From assembly GCF_028735875.1 (NCBI RefSeq), contig NZ_CP117834.1, positions 3,894,001-3,958,000 on the forward strand: a DNA stretch of 64,000 bases. Reading direction: 5' to 3'. Each line of letters opens with the position of its first letter. Position 1 is the first letter of the stretch. The stretch comes from Shouchella hunanensis (lineage in GTDB: Bacteria; Bacillota; Bacilli; Bacillales; Bacillaceae_D). Below are positions 37,580-47,707 of the stretch, in pieces. Position numbers and translations under genes: made by a program. The notes below the pieces were generated by a model, which made no database searches, was not told where the DNA came from, and saw only the letters and a list, made by a program, of their open reading frames with translations.

Positions 37580-37975
37580 CTATCTACTTCCTTTAATAGC
37601 AGTTTCTAATGATTGGAAATTACTAGATATCCGATCTACAAGCGCCTGATGGTAAAGTTGATTTTCTGCCATCTTACTCATCTGTTTATCAATATCAACA
37701 CTATTGCCATTGTGATTATACTGTTGCACTCGCTCTTGTAATCCCAGTGAATGAGAGTGTGGCAGTGGAAAGGCCAAGTGTCGTTCGTTTGTTTGTTTCG
37801 CTTGAAACTCATTAGAATTTGACTGAGCCGTTTGTAGGACATTTTGAAATGAAACTGACTTCTCTTTGTAATCTGGCGTATCAACATTAGCGATATTAGA
37901 CGAGATGACTTTCTGCTGATTAGCCGCAAAGTGAAGCGCTTCTTCTAAAACCGAAATCGATTGTGTCGTAAACAT
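37580..37975 (-). CDS. flgB: Flagellar rod protein FlgB, first gene of the fla/che operon
   Basis: Proximal-rod protein and the first gene of the fla/che cluster. The roughly 131-residue protein has the rod motif KVISSNIANVDTPDYKEKSVSF, a Gln/Asn-rich middle, and the C-terminal helix VDIDKQMSKMAENQLYHQAL. Start: the GGAGGG site lies only 1-2 nt before the ATG at 37978 and 4-5 nt before the next ATG (37975), so the latter is favoured. The upstream gap carries a candidate sigmaA promoter. Confidence 0.93.
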   Translation of the reverse strand: MFTTQSISVLEEALHFAANQQKVISSNIANVDTPDYKEKSVSFQNVLQTAQSNSNEFQAKQTNERHLAFPLPHSHSLGLQERVQQYNHNGNSVDIDKQMSKMAENQLYHQALVDRISSNFQSLETAIKGSR

Positions 37976-38282
37976 CATACCCTCCAATCACGTTAAAAAA
38001 GACCTACAACTTTTAAAATAAGCATATTTTTCCAGTTGCTTTACATATGATAAAATTTTACTAGTTATTTTATCTTTTGTCTAAGCACTTTTAGTTTTTT
38101 TTTGATTTTGAGCAAAAAGAACTAAGTACAAAAAGATTTAATAAAACTAAATGCCTATAAATAAATAAGGGTACACATCTAAAAACCTATATAAATTTTT
38201 CTAACTCTGCTAAAATAATGGAAATTGTACTATCCGAATGGAAATAGGTCTTATTTTCCAGCCTCTTCTACTCGCATCAAAA
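37976..38282 (-). other. AT-rich intergenic region upstream of flgB
   Basis: About 300 nt between the codY terminator and flgB, with no convincing ORF. The only promoter-like match I see is a sigmaA type at 38055-38084. I looked for a sigmaD promoter (TAAA ... GCCGATAT) and a good CodY box and found neither convincingly. Confidence 0.6.
38055..38084 (-). promoter_or_regulatory. Candidate sigmaA promoter of the fla/che operon
   Basis: On the minus strand: -35 TTAGAC (38084-38079), 18-bp spacer, -10 TAAAAT (38060-38055). It lies about 75 nt before flgB in a very AT-rich region, so chance matches are possible. Confidence 0.4.
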
Positions 38283-38316
38283 AAAGTGCTACAATCATAC
38301 GATTGTAGCACTTTAA
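38276..38316 (-). terminator. Terminator after codY
   Basis: Perfect 14-bp inverted repeat (AAAGTGCTACAATC / GATTGTAGCACTTT, 38283-38314) with a 4-nt loop, followed on the minus strand by a run of T residues. It starts about 13 nt past the codY stop. It implies that flgB is transcribed from its own promoter. Confidence 0.92.
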
Positions 38317-38326
38317 CTTTAACGAT

Positions 38327-39106
38327 TTAGTTTTCTTTTAAACGATCTAATTCAACTAAGAACTTATCATTTAATACTTTAATATACGTTCCTTTCATAC
38401 CTAAAGAACGTGATTCAATAACACCAGCACTTTCTAACTTACGAAGCGCATTTACGATTACAGAACGTGTAATACCAACACGGTCAGCAATCTTGCTTGC
38501 TACAAGTAAGCCTTCTCTGCCATCAAGCTCTTCAAAAATATGCTCAACCGCTTCAAGCTCACTGTAAGACAATGAACTAATAGCCATTTGTACAACCGCT
38601 TTACTTCTTGCTTCCTCTTCAATTTCTTGCGTCTTTTCATGAAGGATTTCCATACCTACTACTGTAGCACCGTACTCAGCTAAAATTAAATCATCGTCAC
38701 TGAAATGATTTTCTAATCTTGAAAGAATAAGAGAACCTAGACGTTGGCCGCCACCTTTAATTGGTACAATCGTTGTTAAGCCATTTTTAAAAATGTCGCG
38801 ATTTTCAACAGGGAACGCTGTGTATTCACTGTCCACTTCAATATTTGCAGAAGTTTCTTCAATTTTGAAAAGACCTTCTGTATACTCTTCTGGAAATTGA
38901 CGATCATCTAACATTTTTTTCATGCGATCATTTTCAATTTCTTCTTCAATTGAAAATCCAAGAAGCTTTCCTCTTCTACTTACAACAAAGACATTTGATC
39001 CAATTGCTTCTCGCAATGTGATCGCCATCTCTCTAAAGTTTACGTGCTGACCACTTGTCTTTTGTAGCATTTCGTTAATTTTCCTTGTTCTTGTTAATAA
39101 ATCCAT
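38327..39106 (-). CDS. codY: GTP- and branched-chain-amino-acid-sensing global repressor CodY
   Basis: Global nutritional regulator of low-GC Gram-positives. The 259-residue protein has the N-terminal GAF-like domain that binds isoleucine, leucine and valine ([20 protein letters not shown] and following). Its C-terminal winged helix carries the HTH segment [20 protein letters not shown]. It is the last gene of the xerC-hslV-hslU-codY operon, as in B. subtilis, and is followed by a strong terminator. Confidence 0.98.
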   Translation of the reverse strand: MDLLTRTRKINEMLQKTSGQHVNFREMAITLREAIGSNVFVVSRRGKLLGFSIEEEIENDRMKKMLDDRQFPEEYTEGLFKIEETSANIEVDSEYTAFPVENRDIFKNGLTTIVPIKGGGQRLGSLILSRLENHFSDDDLILAEYGATVVGMEILHEKTQEIEEEARSKAVVQMAISSLSYSELEAVEHIFEELDGREGLLVASKIADRVGITRSVIVNALRKLESAGVIESRSLGMKGTYIKVLNDKFLVELDRLKEN

Positions 39107-39127
39107 TACGATTCTCTCCTTAAATGT

Positions 39128-40531
39128 CTATAATATGAATTGACTTAAATCTTGATTCTTTGCAATTGTTCCGAGTTTTTCTTCAACGTACTGCTCTGTA
39201 ATCTCCAGTTGCTCCATGTTGATGTTCGGTGCTTCAAACGATAGATCTTCTAGCAATTTTTCTAAAAGCGTGTGCAATCTTCTTGCGCCAATGTTTTCTG
39301 TTTCTTGATTTACTTGACTTGCAATCGTCGCAATCTTATGAACAGCTTTGTCTGAAAAATGAATTTCTATACCTTCCGTTTGCAAAAGAGCTTGATATTG
39401 CTTTGTTAACGCATTATCCGGTTCAACTAATATCCGGACAAAGTCATCAACTGATAAGCTTCCGAGCTCGACCCGTATCGGGAACCGACCTTGTAGTTCA
39501 GGAATGAGGTCTGACGGTTTAGCCATATGAAATGCCCCTGCTGCAATAAACAAAATGTGGTCTGTTTTCACAGCTCCATATTTAGTCACAACTGTTGACC
39601 CTTCTACAATTGGTAAAATGTCACGCTGTACACCTTCTCGTGATACATTTGCCCCTTGATCATTCTTTCCCGCTACTTTATCGATCTCATCTATGAATAT
39701 CATGCCTACTTGTTCGGCACGTTTAATGGCTTCTTGCGTCACATCATCCATATCAATTAGCTTTTGCGCTTCCTCTTCTGTTAAAACGACCCGCGCATCA
39801 GCAACAGACATACGTCTTTTTTTCTTTTTCTTTGGAACCATATTCCCGAGCATTTCTTGCATATTCATGCCCATTTGCTCCATGCCAGCTCCACCTTGAA
39901 ACAAATCCATGAAGCCTTGCGATTGTTCAGAAACTTCAATGGTTACGACTCGATCTTCTAGTTCGCCATTTACAAGTTTATCGTACATTTTCTTTTTCAA
40001 GTTTGCACGATTTACATCTTCTTCTTCCTTCTTGCTCTCATCTTCATCTTCTTCATCCCCTGGAGATTGAAACAGCATCTCAAACGGATTTTTATAATTA
40101 TTTTCTTTCTTCAAAGATGGAACAAGAAGATTGATTAACTTCTTATCAGCTAATTCTTTTGCTTGTTCACGAACGAGGCCAACTCGCTCTTCTTTAACAA
40201 GCCGGACGCTAGACTCAACTAAGTCACGTACCATGGATTCGACATCTCGTCCTACATAACCAACTTCAGTAAACTTTGTCGCTTCAACTTTAATGAAGGG
40301 TGCACCAACAAGCTTTGCCAGTCTCCTAGCAATTTCTGTTTTCCCAACTCCTGTAGGACCAATCATTAAGATGTTTTTCGGTGTAATCTCATCTCTCATA
40401 TCTTGATCTAAAAGAGTCCGACGATAGCGATTCCTTAAAGCAATAGCAACAGAACGCTTAGCGCCTTGTTGACCTACAATATATTGATTCAGCCGTTCCA
40501 CAATTTGACTCGGTGTTAGTGAACTAGTCAT
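39128..40531 (-). CDS. hslU: HslU/ClpY ATPase subunit of the HslUV protease
   Basis: AAA+ unfoldase that feeds substrates to HslV. The 467-residue protein has Walker [19 protein letters not shown] and Walker [12 protein letters not shown]. The I-domain insertion between them is highly charged (for example [17 protein letters not shown]). The C-terminal sensor region has [18 protein letters not shown] and the tail ends DLSQFIL, which in HslU docks into HslV. The gap to hslV is 33 nt. Confidence 0.97.
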   Translation of the reverse strand: MTSSLTPSQIVERLNQYIVGQQGAKRSVAIALRNRYRRTLLDQDMRDEITPKNILMIGPTGVGKTEIARRLAKLVGAPFIKVEATKFTEVGYVGRDVESMVRDLVESSVRLVKEERVGLVREQAKELADKKLINLLVPSLKKENNYKNPFEMLFQSPGDEEDEDESKKEEEDVNRANLKKKMYDKLVNGELEDRVVTIEVSEQSQGFMDLFQGGAGMEQMGMNMQEMLGNMVPKKKKKRRMSVADARVVLTEEEAQKLIDMDDVTQEAIKRAEQVGMIFIDEIDKVAGKNDQGANVSREGVQRDILPIVEGSTVVTKYGAVKTDHILFIAAGAFHMAKPSDLIPELQGRFPIRVELGSLSVDDFVRILVEPDNALTKQYQALLQTEGIEIHFSDKAVHKIATIASQVNQETENIGARRLHTLLEKLLEDLSFEAPNINMEQLEITEQYVEEKLGTIAKNQDLSQFIL

Positions 40532-40564
40532 CTACTGCGCGCACTCCTTTGTCATGATTAAGAT

Positions 40565-41104
40565 TTAAAGCTCTTCAACAATAATTTGATCATTGGTATA
40601 CACACAAATTTCCGCCGCTGTCTTTAATGCTGCTTCTGCAATTTCTTTTGCCGATAGTTGCGGAGCAAACGTCTTTAAAGCCCGCCCCGCACTTAAAGCA
40701 TAGTTTCCACCGGAACCAATTGCTAGAATACCATCATCTGGTTGAATAACTTCTCCAGTTCCAGAAACTAGCAGAAGATCGCTTTTATCCATTACGATTA
40801 GCATTGCTTCAAGCTTTCTAAGAACTCGATCACTTCGCCATTCTTTTGCAAGCTCTACAGAAGCACGCTGCAAATTACCGTTGTACTCTTCAAGCTTTGC
40901 TTCAAACTTTTCAAACAATGTAAATGCGTCTGCAACAGAACCAGCAAAACCTGCAATCACGTTGCCCTTAAAAAGTTTTCTCACTTTTCGGGCAGTATGC
41001 TTCATAACAACAGCATTCCCAAGCGTCACTTGACCATCGCCAGACATCGCAAATTGCCCTTTATGAGAAACAGCAAAAATCGTTGTTGCGTGAAAAGATT
41101 CCAT
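40565..41104 (-). CDS. hslV: HslV/ClpQ peptidase subunit
   Basis: Threonine-type, proteasome-like peptidase partner of HslU. The 179-residue protein starts [12 protein letters not shown] and has the core motifs [20 protein letters not shown] and [17 protein letters not shown] chose ATG 41104, preceded by AAAGGAGCG, because it aligns with the B. subtilis N-terminus. In B. subtilis (CodW) position 2 is a serine reported, as I recall, to be the N-terminal nucleophile. Here residue 2 is Glu, so catalysis must work differently, perhaps through the internal Thr-Thr after processing. Confidence 0.94.
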   Translation of the reverse strand: MESFHATTIFAVSHKGQFAMSGDGQVTLGNAVVMKHTARKVRKLFKGNVIAGFAGSVADAFTLFEKFEAKLEEYNGNLQRASVELAKEWRSDRVLRKLEAMLIVMDKSDLLLVSGTGEVIQPDDGILAIGSGGNYALSAGRALKTFAPQLSAKEIAEAALKTAAEICVYTNDQIIVEEL

Positions 41105-41127
41105 TGTTAAGCGCTCCTTTTTTCGCA

Positions 41128-42033
41128 CTAGGCTCTCGGATGAGCATTTTTATAGACTGTATACAAACGCTCTTTACTTACATGCGTGTATATTTGTGTG
41201 GTTTTTAACGACTGATGACCCAACAACTCTTGTACGGTTCGTAAGTCCGCCCCGCCATTTAACAAGTGTGTAGCAAAGGAATGCCGAATCGCATGGGGAC
41301 TTATTTTTTTTTGTACAGCTGTTTGTTGAATCTTTTTTTCCACAATCTTCCGAATGCTTCGATCACTTAATTGGTTCCCTCTATTATTAAGAAACAACGC
41401 GGTTGATTGCACGCCTTCTTTTAACAATTTCGGTCTCGCTTCTTGTAAATAATCATGCAAAGCCGCTTCAGCTTTTTTTCCAAAAGGAACATAGCGCTCA
41501 CGCCGGCCTTTCCCGAACACTCGAACCGTTCCGCTTTGCCAATGAACTTGTTCAAGGTGTAACAAACTACATTCTGACACGCGAATGCCCGTAGCATAAA
41601 GCAATTCGATAATTGCTTTATCACGCCTATCATAAGGAGTATTTGTTGGTAGCAACCCTAACCAATGATCCATTTCCTCTTCGTATAAGAAGCGAGGTAG
41701 CTTCTTATCCTGTTTAGGAGAATACGCATGTAAAAAAGGATTGATCGTAAGAAATTCTTCTCTTTCTAAAAATTTCCCGAAGCTACGCAACGATGATAGT
41801 TTGCGGGCAATCGTACGTTTTGAATAGCCTTCATCAACAAGGTGACTAACGAAATAACGAACATCTTGATGAACAAGTTCTTCTAGATGTTTAGTCGTAT
41901 GTGTAGACAAATAGGTAAATAACTGTTCAATATCTTTCGAATAGTGAGTAACTGTCCATGCAGAACAATTTTTTTCTACTTCTAAATATCGAACAAACCA
42001 ACTCAGCCATTGCGCTTCCTTGGACTCCACCAC
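41128..42033 (-). CDS. xerC: Tyrosine recombinase XerC (CodV)
   Basis: Site-specific recombinase acting with XerD on the dif site to resolve chromosome dimers. The roughly 301-residue protein has an N-terminal SAM-like core-binding domain and the catalytic domain. Catalytic residues are visible: Arg in [20 protein letters not shown], His-x-x-Arg in [18 protein letters not shown], and His...Tyr in [17 protein letters not shown]. The GTG at 42033 is favoured by AAGGAGG 5 nt upstream; an adjacent GTG at 42030 is possible. An in-frame ATG at 42069 has no ribosome-binding site. Confidence 0.95.
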   Translation of the reverse strand: MVESKEAQWLSWFVRYLEVEKNCSAWTVTHYSKDIEQLFTYLSTHTTKHLEELVHQDVRYFVSHLVDEGYSKRTIARKLSSLRSFGKFLEREEFLTINPFLHAYSPKQDKKLPRFLYEEEMDHWLGLLPTNTPYDRRDKAIIELLYATGIRVSECSLLHLEQVHWQSGTVRVFGKGRRERYVPFGKKAEAALHDYLQEARPKLLKEGVQSTALFLNNRGNQLSDRSIRKIVEKKIQQTAVQKKISPHAIRHSFATHLLNGGADLRTVQELLGHQSLKTTQIYTHVSKERLYTVYKNAHPRA

Positions 42034-42095
42034 TTTGTCCTCCTTCTTAGAACTTATAAATTTTAACACATTTGCAGATCAAGAGGCAACAAAAG

Positions 42096-43406
42096 TCACA
42101 TATCTTTCATAAAATTCTGAATTGACCCTAATGCTCGTTGAGCTAACGCTTCGTAACGTTCTTTTTTGTCTTTTATCCGAACATTCATCGGTGGAACAAG
42201 ACCAAAGTTCGCATTCATCGGTTGAAAGTTGTCCGGGTTCGCTGTTGTAATGTACGCAGCCATACTACCAATCATCGTTTCCTCCGGGAAAGGAACTAGT
42301 TTTTCGCCAACACTTTGCTTGTACGCATTAATACCAGCCGTTAAACCTGCAGCAGCTGATTCTACATACCCTTCAACACCTGTAATTTGACCAGCGAAGA
42401 ACAAATCGTCACGCATATGAGTTTGATAAGTCGGACGCAACAGCTTTGGCGAATTCAAAAATGTATTACGATGCATCACGCCATAGCGAACAATATCTGC
42501 ATTTTCTAGACCTGGAATCATTCGAATGACTTCTTTTTGCGGTCCCCACTTCAAATGAGTTTGAAATCCAACCATATTATAAAGAGTACCAGATGTATTA
42601 TCTTGTCTTAGTTGAACGACTGCATAAGGTCGCTTCCCTGTTTTCGGATCATCTAAACCTACTGGCTTTAATGGACCAAAGAGCATCGTTTTCCTTCCTC
42701 TTCCAGCCATTACTTCAATCGGCATACAACCTTCAAAGAAAATTTCTTTTTCGAACTCTTTTAACGGTACGGTTTCTGCCGCAATAAGCGCTTCATAAAA
42801 TCGGTCAAACTCTTCTTCGGTCATTGGACAATTCAAGTAAGCAGCTTCACCTTTATCATAACGGCTTTTTAAATACACTTTGTCTCGGTCAATTGTTTCA
42901 GCATCGATAATAGGTGCAGCCGCATCATAGAAATAAAGTGATTCTTCCCCTGTTAGGGATTGTAGTTGCTCAGATAATGCTTTAGATGTTAAAGGGCCAG
43001 TTGCAATGATAGTTGGTCCATCTGGAATTGTTGTTAACTCTTCATTAACAACGGTTACATTTGGGTGCTCCTTGACATAGTTTGTTACTTTCGCTGCAAA
43101 ATCATGACGATCAACAGCTAGCGCTCCACCAGCAGGAACAGCAGCTTCATCAGCAGCTTTAATAATAACTGAATCCAATTGACGCATTTCTTCTTTTAAA
43201 ACACCGACGGCATTTGCAAGCGAATTCCCTCTTAACGAATTGCTACATACGAGCTCTGCGAATTTATCGGTATGATGCGCAGGCGTTTGCTTTACAGGTC
43301 TCATTTCGTACAACCTTACTTTACCGCCACGTTGAGCAATTTGCCACGCCGCTTCACTCCCTGCCAGACCAGCGCCAACTACGTGTATTTCTTTTCGCTC
43401 TGTCAT
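42096..43406 (-). CDS. trmFO: tRNA uracil-54 methyltransferase TrmFO
   Basis: Folate- and FAD-dependent enzyme making ribothymidine at position 54 of tRNA (Gid family). The 436-residue protein has the FAD-binding start [21 protein letters not shown] and the family stretch [20 protein letters not shown]. It also has [19 protein letters not shown] near the C-terminal end. Start choice: AAAGGGG lies about 7 nt before ATG 43406; ATG 43412 is too close to it. It is preceded by a leader with a hairpin and a small overlapping upstream ORF. Confidence 0.95.
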   Translation of the reverse strand: MTERKEIHVVGAGLAGSEAAWQIAQRGGKVRLYEMRPVKQTPAHHTDKFAELVCSNSLRGNSLANAVGVLKEEMRQLDSVIIKAADEAAVPAGGALAVDRHDFAAKVTNYVKEHPNVTVVNEELTTIPDGPTIIATGPLTSKALSEQLQSLTGEESLYFYDAAAPIIDAETIDRDKVYLKSRYDKGEAAYLNCPMTEEEFDRFYEALIAAETVPLKEFEKEIFFEGCMPIEVMAGRGRKTMLFGPLKPVGLDDPKTGKRPYAVVQLRQDNTSGTLYNMVGFQTHLKWGPQKEVIRMIPGLENADIVRYGVMHRNTFLNSPKLLRPTYQTHMRDDLFFAGQITGVEGYVESAAAGLTAGINAYKQSVGEKLVPFPEETMIGSMAAYITTANPDNFQPMNANFGLVPPMNVRIKDKKERYEALAQRALGSIQNFMKDM

Positions 43407-43518
43407 GTTCATTCCCCTTTAATTCAATAACTAGTGAACGTTCTTTACAGTATGTACGTTCTATTTTCCATCTTCTCTCTTCGGCTGTGCCTGTATAGAT
43501 GAACCGGCATTCGTTCAT
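43354..43518 (-). CDS. Possible small upstream ORF overlapping trmFO
   Basis: A 54-codon ORF starting [17 protein letters not shown]. The ATG at 43518 has GTGGAGGCG 7 nt upstream, a strong ribosome-binding site. That GGAGG lies in the 3' arm of an 11-bp hairpin (43525-43551), so it may be masked. The ORF runs out of frame across the trmFO start and stops 53 nt inside it. I do not recognise the product. It could be a regulatory leader ORF, a real small protein, or chance. Confidence 0.35.
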   Translation of the reverse strand: MNECRFIYTGTAEERRWKIERTYCKERSLVIELKGNEHDRAKRNTRSWRWSGRE

Positions 43519-43524
43519 AGAAAC

Positions 43525-43551
43525 GCCTCCACTCTTCGGCAGAGTGAAGGC
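43525..43551 (-). promoter_or_regulatory. Hairpin in the trmFO leader sequestering an upstream RBS
   Basis: On the minus strand, GCCTTCACTCT pairs with AGAGTGGAGGC (11 bp, one G-T pair) across a 5-nt loop. The 3' arm contains the GGAGG that would start translation of the 54-codon ORF. The following T-tract (GTTTCT) is too weak for a convincing terminator. This is a candidate translational switch. Confidence 0.5.
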
Positions 43552-43572
43552 TTCTTTTGTGATCGTACTCAT

Positions 43573-43601
43573 ATCATAGTCTCTTTAGTCATTAATTTCA
43601 A
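43573..43601 (-). promoter_or_regulatory. SigmaA-type promoter of trmFO
   Basis: On the minus strand: -35 TTGAAA (43601-43596), exactly 17-bp spacer, -10 TATGAT (43578-43573). It lies in the topA-trmFO gap, about 165 nt before the trmFO start, giving a long leader. Confidence 0.7.
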
Positions 43602-43636
43602 CTAATAGCTACTATAAAACGATGAATTTCGACATT

Positions 43637-45709
43637 TTACTGTTTTTCTTCCTCATAATCACATGAAGTACATGCGACGAATACACCTTTTTTCGATTTC
43701 TTTTCAACTAAAAGGTTTTCACACTTCGGACAAGGACGGGCAATTGGCTTATCCCATGACACAAATTCACACTCTGGATAGCGATCACACCCATAAAAAA
43801 TGCGGCGTTTTTTACTTTTTCGTTCGACAATATTGCCTTCCTTACATGTCGGACATTTTACACCGATGTCTTTTACAATGGCTTTCGTGTTTCGGCAATC
43901 AGGAAAATTAGAACAAGCCATAAATTTACCATAGCGCCCCATTTTATAAACCATTTCATGGCCACACTTCTCGCAATCTTCCCCTGCTGGCTCGTCTTTA
44001 ATTTCAACTTCTTCCATTTCTTCTTCTGCTACTTCGAGTCGCTTCTCAAAGCTTTTATAAAATTGATCGATAATCTCAATCCAATTATCTCGTCCGTCTT
44101 CAATACTATCCAGATCTTCTTCCATTTTCGCCGTAAATTCAACATCCAAAATCTCTGGGAAAAACTCAACGATTAAATCTAATACAATTTCCCCTAACTC
44201 CGTTGGCACAAAGCGCTTTTCATCAAGTGCAACGTAGCCTCGACGCTGGATGGTATCAAGGGTAGGTGCATACGTTGATGGGCGTCCAATACCAAGTTCT
44301 TCTAACGTTTTTACGAGTCGTGCCTCCGTATAACGCGGAGGTGGCTGGGTAAAGTGTTGATTTGGATTAAGCTCTTGTTTTTCAACGATTTCACTTTCTT
44401 GCAAGTCAGGAAGAAGACGATCTTCTTCTTTTTTGTTATCGTCATTTCCTTCAATATACACTTTCATGAAACCTGGAAATTTTAGCTTTGAGCCGTTTGC
44501 ACGAAAAATAACACCATTATTTTCTAAATCTACGGTCATTGTATCCATTACAGCAGGTGCCATTTCACTTGCAACAAGGCGTTCCCATACTAAGCGATAT
44601 AAGCGTAACTGATCTCGAGACAAATATTCCTTCATTTGCTTAGGCTCATACATCACAGACGTTGGGCGAATCGCTTCGTGCGCATCCTGGGTTTTCTTAT
44701 CTTGCTTTTGCTTTTGCACTTCTTTTTTCGTATACTCTTCGCCATAATTTTTCTGAATGTACTCAAACGTCTCTTGTTTTGCAGTATCAGAAATTCTTGT
44801 AGAGTCTGTTCGCATATAGGTAATGAGACCAACCGTTCCTTGCTTTCCTAAATCAATCCCTTCATAAAGTTGCTGGGCAATAAGCATGGTTTTCTTTGCT
44901 CTAAAATTCAGCTTACGAGCAGCTTCTTGCTGTAAGGAAGAGGTTGTAAACGGTGCAACAGGATTTCGTTTGCGCTCACGTTTTTTCACTTCAGCGATAC
45001 GAAAATTGGCTCCACTCAATGTGCCGAGAACATGATTAACGTCTTCTTCGGTAGAAAGTGTCTCTTTGTTTCCGTTTATACTGTGGAATCGGGCTTCAAA
45101 TTGTTCTTGCCCATAAGAAAATTGTCCTTGAATACTCCAATACTCTTCTGGCACAAAAGATTGAATTTCTTTTTCTCGGTCTGTTATTAATTTGACAGCG
45201 ACAGATTGAACACGTCCTGCGCTTAGTCCTTTTTTTACTTTCTTCCATAATAACGGTGAAATGTTATAACCCACTAGTCGGTCAAGAATACGTCTTGCTT
45301 GTTGTGCATCAACGAGATCCATATTAATCGGTCTCGGCTGTTTAAAAGCATCTTTAATAGCATTTTTCGTAATCTCATTAAAAACAACACGACAGTCTGA
45401 GTGCTCATCAATATTAAGACTATGGGCTAAATGCCACGCAATTGCTTCCCCTTCACGATCCGGGTCAGCCGCAAGATAAATGCGCTTCGCTTTTTTTGCT
45501 GCAGTCTTTAATTCTTTTAACACTGGTCCTTTACCACGTATTGTAATATACCGAGGCTCATAATTTTCTTCTACACTAACGCCCATTTGGCTTTTAGGCA
45601 AATCTCTCACGTGACCCATAGAAGCTTTAACGACATACTTCTTACCTAAATACTTACCAATGGTTTTGGCTTTAGCGGGAGATTCCACGATTACTAAATA
45701 ATCGGACAT
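43637..45709 (-). CDS. topA: DNA topoisomerase I
   Basis: Type IA topoisomerase that relaxes negative supercoils. The 690-residue protein begins [20 protein letters not shown] (Toprim), with [18 protein letters not shown]. The active-site tyrosine lies in [14 protein letters not shown]. The C-terminus holds three zinc-finger-like Cys4 modules: [11 protein letters not shown] ... [15 protein letters not shown] ... CDRYPEC, and CPKCENLL ... CTSC. I chose ATG 45709 (MSDYLV), with GGGAG upstream, matching B. subtilis; an ATG six codons earlier overlaps the ribosome-binding site. It has its own strong promoter. Confidence 0.97.
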   Translation of the reverse strand: MSDYLVIVESPAKAKTIGKYLGKKYVVKASMGHVRDLPKSQMGVSVEENYEPRYITIRGKGPVLKELKTAAKKAKRIYLAADPDREGEAIAWHLAHSLNIDEHSDCRVVFNEITKNAIKDAFKQPRPINMDLVDAQQARRILDRLVGYNISPLLWKKVKKGLSAGRVQSVAVKLITDREKEIQSFVPEEYWSIQGQFSYGQEQFEARFHSINGNKETLSTEEDVNHVLGTLSGANFRIAEVKKRERKRNPVAPFTTSSLQQEAARKLNFRAKKTMLIAQQLYEGIDLGKQGTVGLITYMRTDSTRISDTAKQETFEYIQKNYGEEYTKKEVQKQKQDKKTQDAHEAIRPTSVMYEPKQMKEYLSRDQLRLYRLVWERLVASEMAPAVMDTMTVDLENNGVIFRANGSKLKFPGFMKVYIEGNDDNKKEEDRLLPDLQESEIVEKQELNPNQHFTQPPPRYTEARLVKTLEELGIGRPSTYAPTLDTIQRRGYVALDEKRFVPTELGEIVLDLIVEFFPEILDVEFTAKMEEDLDSIEDGRDNWIEIIDQFYKSFEKRLEVAEEEMEEVEIKDEPAGEDCEKCGHEMVYKMGRYGKFMACSNFPDCRNTKAIVKDIGVKCPTCKEGNIVERKSKKRRIFYGCDRYPECEFVSWDKPIARPCPKCENLLVEKKSKKGVFVACTSCDYEEEKQ

Positions 45710-45761
45710 GTAAAGCAGCTCCCTCATCTTAGTTTCTCTATTTATGAATTAAATCTTCCTC

Positions 45762-45791
45762 ATTATTAAACAGACTTTCCCCGTTTGTCAA
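45762..45791 (-). promoter_or_regulatory. SigmaA-type promoter of topA
   Basis: On the minus strand: perfect -35 TTGACA (45791-45786), 18-bp spacer, -10 AATAAT (45767-45762), about 50 nt before the topA start. A TAATAA at 17 bp is an alternative reading of the -10. Confidence 0.75.
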
Positions 45792-45807
45792 ACCGAACTT
45801 CACTTAA

Positions 45808-46719
45808 TTAGGAAAATCGCTTTCGTTCGATGGAATTCGACATAAAGTTTGGCATGTATTCAAATAAAGCATTTTCATTGTATAGACAGTAAGCCCCCTG
45901 ACTAATTAGCCAGTTCGTTCCTTCTGATTCTGGCGCAAAAATAGAACCCGGCACCGCAAATACTTCTCGACCTTGCTCCAGAGCTAGGTCAGCTGTAATA
46001 AGGGAACCGCTTTTTCGCTTTGCTTCTATAATAATAGTGGCATAGGACAAGCCACTAATGATTCGGTTTCGTGTTGGAAAGTGCCATTTTTGTGGCTTCA
46101 CGTGGGGAGGGTATTCACTTACAACGAGCAATGATTGTGCAGAGGTATTTTGTAAAAATGTTTGATTTTCAGGTGGGTAGGGATGGGAAAAACCTGCAGC
46201 GGTAACTGCAATGGTACAGCCGCCTGTCTTGATGGCACTTTGGTGAGCTTCTGTATCTACTCCTCTAGCAAGACCACTTACAATCGCACTATTTGTTTCT
46301 ACTAAGACAGTCGACAGTTTTTTGACTACTTGTTTACCGTAAAGCGTTGGAGTACGAGAACCAACAACGGCCACTTTTTTCATCGTTAATAGCTGTAGAT
46401 TCCCTTTACAGTATAACAAAATAGGAGGATCATAAATGTGTGCGAGAAGAGAAGGATAATGTGGATCATTAATTGTAAGTGGATAGATATTGTGATGATG
46501 CAACATAGTGAGGTACTCGAAGGGATCAGATCGGTTAAGCCATTGCACGAGCTTTGTAGCAGCTAACTCGCTTATTAAAAGATTTTTCTTTATTTCATTT
46601 ACCGAGGCGTTGTAAATGTTTTGAATGGTCGGATCCCATGCTACTAAACGCTTCCATACGTTTGTTTGGGAATAAAGAATGGCATGTACATGAACGATGC
46701 GAGCACAGCGATGATCGAT
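45808..46719 (-). CDS. dprA: DNA processing/transformation protein DprA, apparent AUC start
   Basis: DprA loads RecA on incoming single-stranded DNA during transformation. The Rossmann-like domain is clear: KKVAVVGSRTPTLYGKQVV, SGLARGVDTEAHQ and KPQKWHFPTRNRIISGLS. The frame stays open upstream of the first GTG (46548) to 46719. The added 57 residues (IDHRCARIVHVHAILYSQTN and on) resemble the N-terminal helices of B. subtilis DprA and bring the length to 303 (297 in B. subtilis). No ATG, GTG or TTG occurs in this frame between the upstream stop (46735-46733) and 46548. AAAGGA lies 9 nt before an ATC codon at 46719, the best-supported start. If that is rejected, the ORF is an N-terminally truncated 246 codons. 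Confidence 0.8.
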   Translation of the reverse strand: MDHRCARIVHVHAILYSQTNVWKRLVAWDPTIQNIYNASVNEIKKNLLISELAATKLVQWLNRSDPFEYLTMLHHHNIYPLTINDPHYPSLLAHIYDPPILLYCKGNLQLLTMKKVAVVGSRTPTLYGKQVVKKLSTVLVETNSAIVSGLARGVDTEAHQSAIKTGGCTIAVTAAGFSHPYPPENQTFLQNTSAQSLLVVSEYPPHVKPQKWHFPTRNRIISGLSYATIIIEAKRKSGSLITADLALEQGREVFAVPGSIFAPESEGTNWLISQGAYCLYNENALFEYMPNFMSNSIERKRFS

Positions 46720-46745
46720 GGCACTCAGTCCTTTCTAGAAATTTA

Positions 46746-46778
46746 GAGAAAACTCCTTGCATGTCTGCAAGGAGTTTC
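46746..46778 (-). terminator. Terminator after sucD
   Basis: Perfect 11-bp inverted repeat AAACTCCTTGC / GCAAGGAGTTT with a 6-nt loop, starting about 10 nt after the sucD stop and followed by TTTTCTCT on the minus strand. It separates sucCD from dprA. Confidence 0.85.
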
Positions 46779-46786
46779 TTACCCTT

Positions 46787-47689
46787 TTAATGGGTAACAC
46801 TTTTGTCGTAAATGTCATTTGCTTTCAAAGATTCAATGAGTGTTTCACCCATAACAGATGGAGTTGCGGCAACGCGAATTCCACACGCTTCCATTGTTTT
46901 AATCTTTTCTTCCGCTGTTCCTTTACCGCCAGAGATAATCGCACCAGCATGGCCCATACGTTTTCCTGGAGGAGCCGTTTGGCCACCAATAAAGCCAACA
47001 ACAGGTTTCGTCATATTTGCTTTCACCCATTCAGCCGCTTCTTCTTCAGCTGTTCCACCAATTTCACCAATCATAATAACCGCATACGTATCAGGGTCAT
47101 CGTTGAAGAGTGATAACACATCAATAAAGTCCGTTCCGTTTACCGGATCTCCACCAATACCAACAGCAGAAGACTGACCAATACCAGCTGTTGAAAGTTG
47201 GTGAACCGCTTCATACGTAAGTGTTCCTGAACGAGACACAACACCAATATGGCCTTTTTTATGAATATAGCCTGGCATAATACCAATTTTACATTCATCT
47301 GGCGTAATGACACCAGGACAGTTTGGACCAATTAATCTCGTTTTCTTCCCTTTCATATAGCGCTTTACATTGACCATATCAAGCACTGGAATACCTTCTG
47401 TAATACAGATTGCTAGATCAAGCTCAGCATCTGTTGCTTCCATAATGGCATCCGCTGCAAATGCAGGTGGTACGTAAATAACGGTCGCATTCGCACCAGT
47501 CGCTTTTACCGCTTCTTCAACTGTATTAAAAACCGGAACCCCTTCAATTTCAGTGCCGCCTTTACCAGGAGTAACACCACCAACTACATTCGTACCATAC
47601 TCAAGCGCTTGCTTCGTATGAAACAAACCAGTAGCGCCAGTAATACCTTGAACAATCACTTTCGTATCTTTATTAATTAAGATGCTCAT
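46787..47689 (-). CDS. sucD: Succinyl-CoA synthetase alpha subunit
   Basis: Alpha subunit of succinate-CoA ligase in the citric acid cycle. The 300-residue protein has the CoA-binding Rossmann start [20 protein letters not shown] and the phosphohistidine region [18 protein letters not shown], plus [17 protein letters not shown]. It lies 18 nt after sucC. Length and motifs are standard. Confidence 0.98.
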   Translation of the reverse strand: MSILINKDTKVIVQGITGATGLFHTKQALEYGTNVVGGVTPGKGGTEIEGVPVFNTVEEAVKATGANATVIYVPPAFAADAIMEATDAELDLAICITEGIPVLDMVNVKRYMKGKKTRLIGPNCPGVITPDECKIGIMPGYIHKKGHIGVVSRSGTLTYEAVHQLSTAGIGQSSAVGIGGDPVNGTDFIDVLSLFNDDPDTYAVIMIGEIGGTAEEEAAEWVKANMTKPVVGFIGGQTAPPGKRMGHAGAIISGGKGTAEEKIKTMEACGIRVAATPSVMGETLIESLKANDIYDKSVTH

Positions 47690-47707
47690 TTGTCTAGCTC
47701 CACCCTT

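Noticed and set aside
37988-38280. SigmaD promoter before flgB
   Set aside because: Best candidates match only about five of eight -10 positions with wrong spacing.
43520-43555. Hairpin after topA as a topA terminator
   Set aside because: It lies downstream of the trmFO promoter and lacks a good T-tract; better read as part of the trmFO leader.
46812-47177. Plus-strand reading frame opposite sucD (about 121 codons)
   Set aside because: Fully antisense to a well-conserved gene with no independent start signal; a shadow frame.
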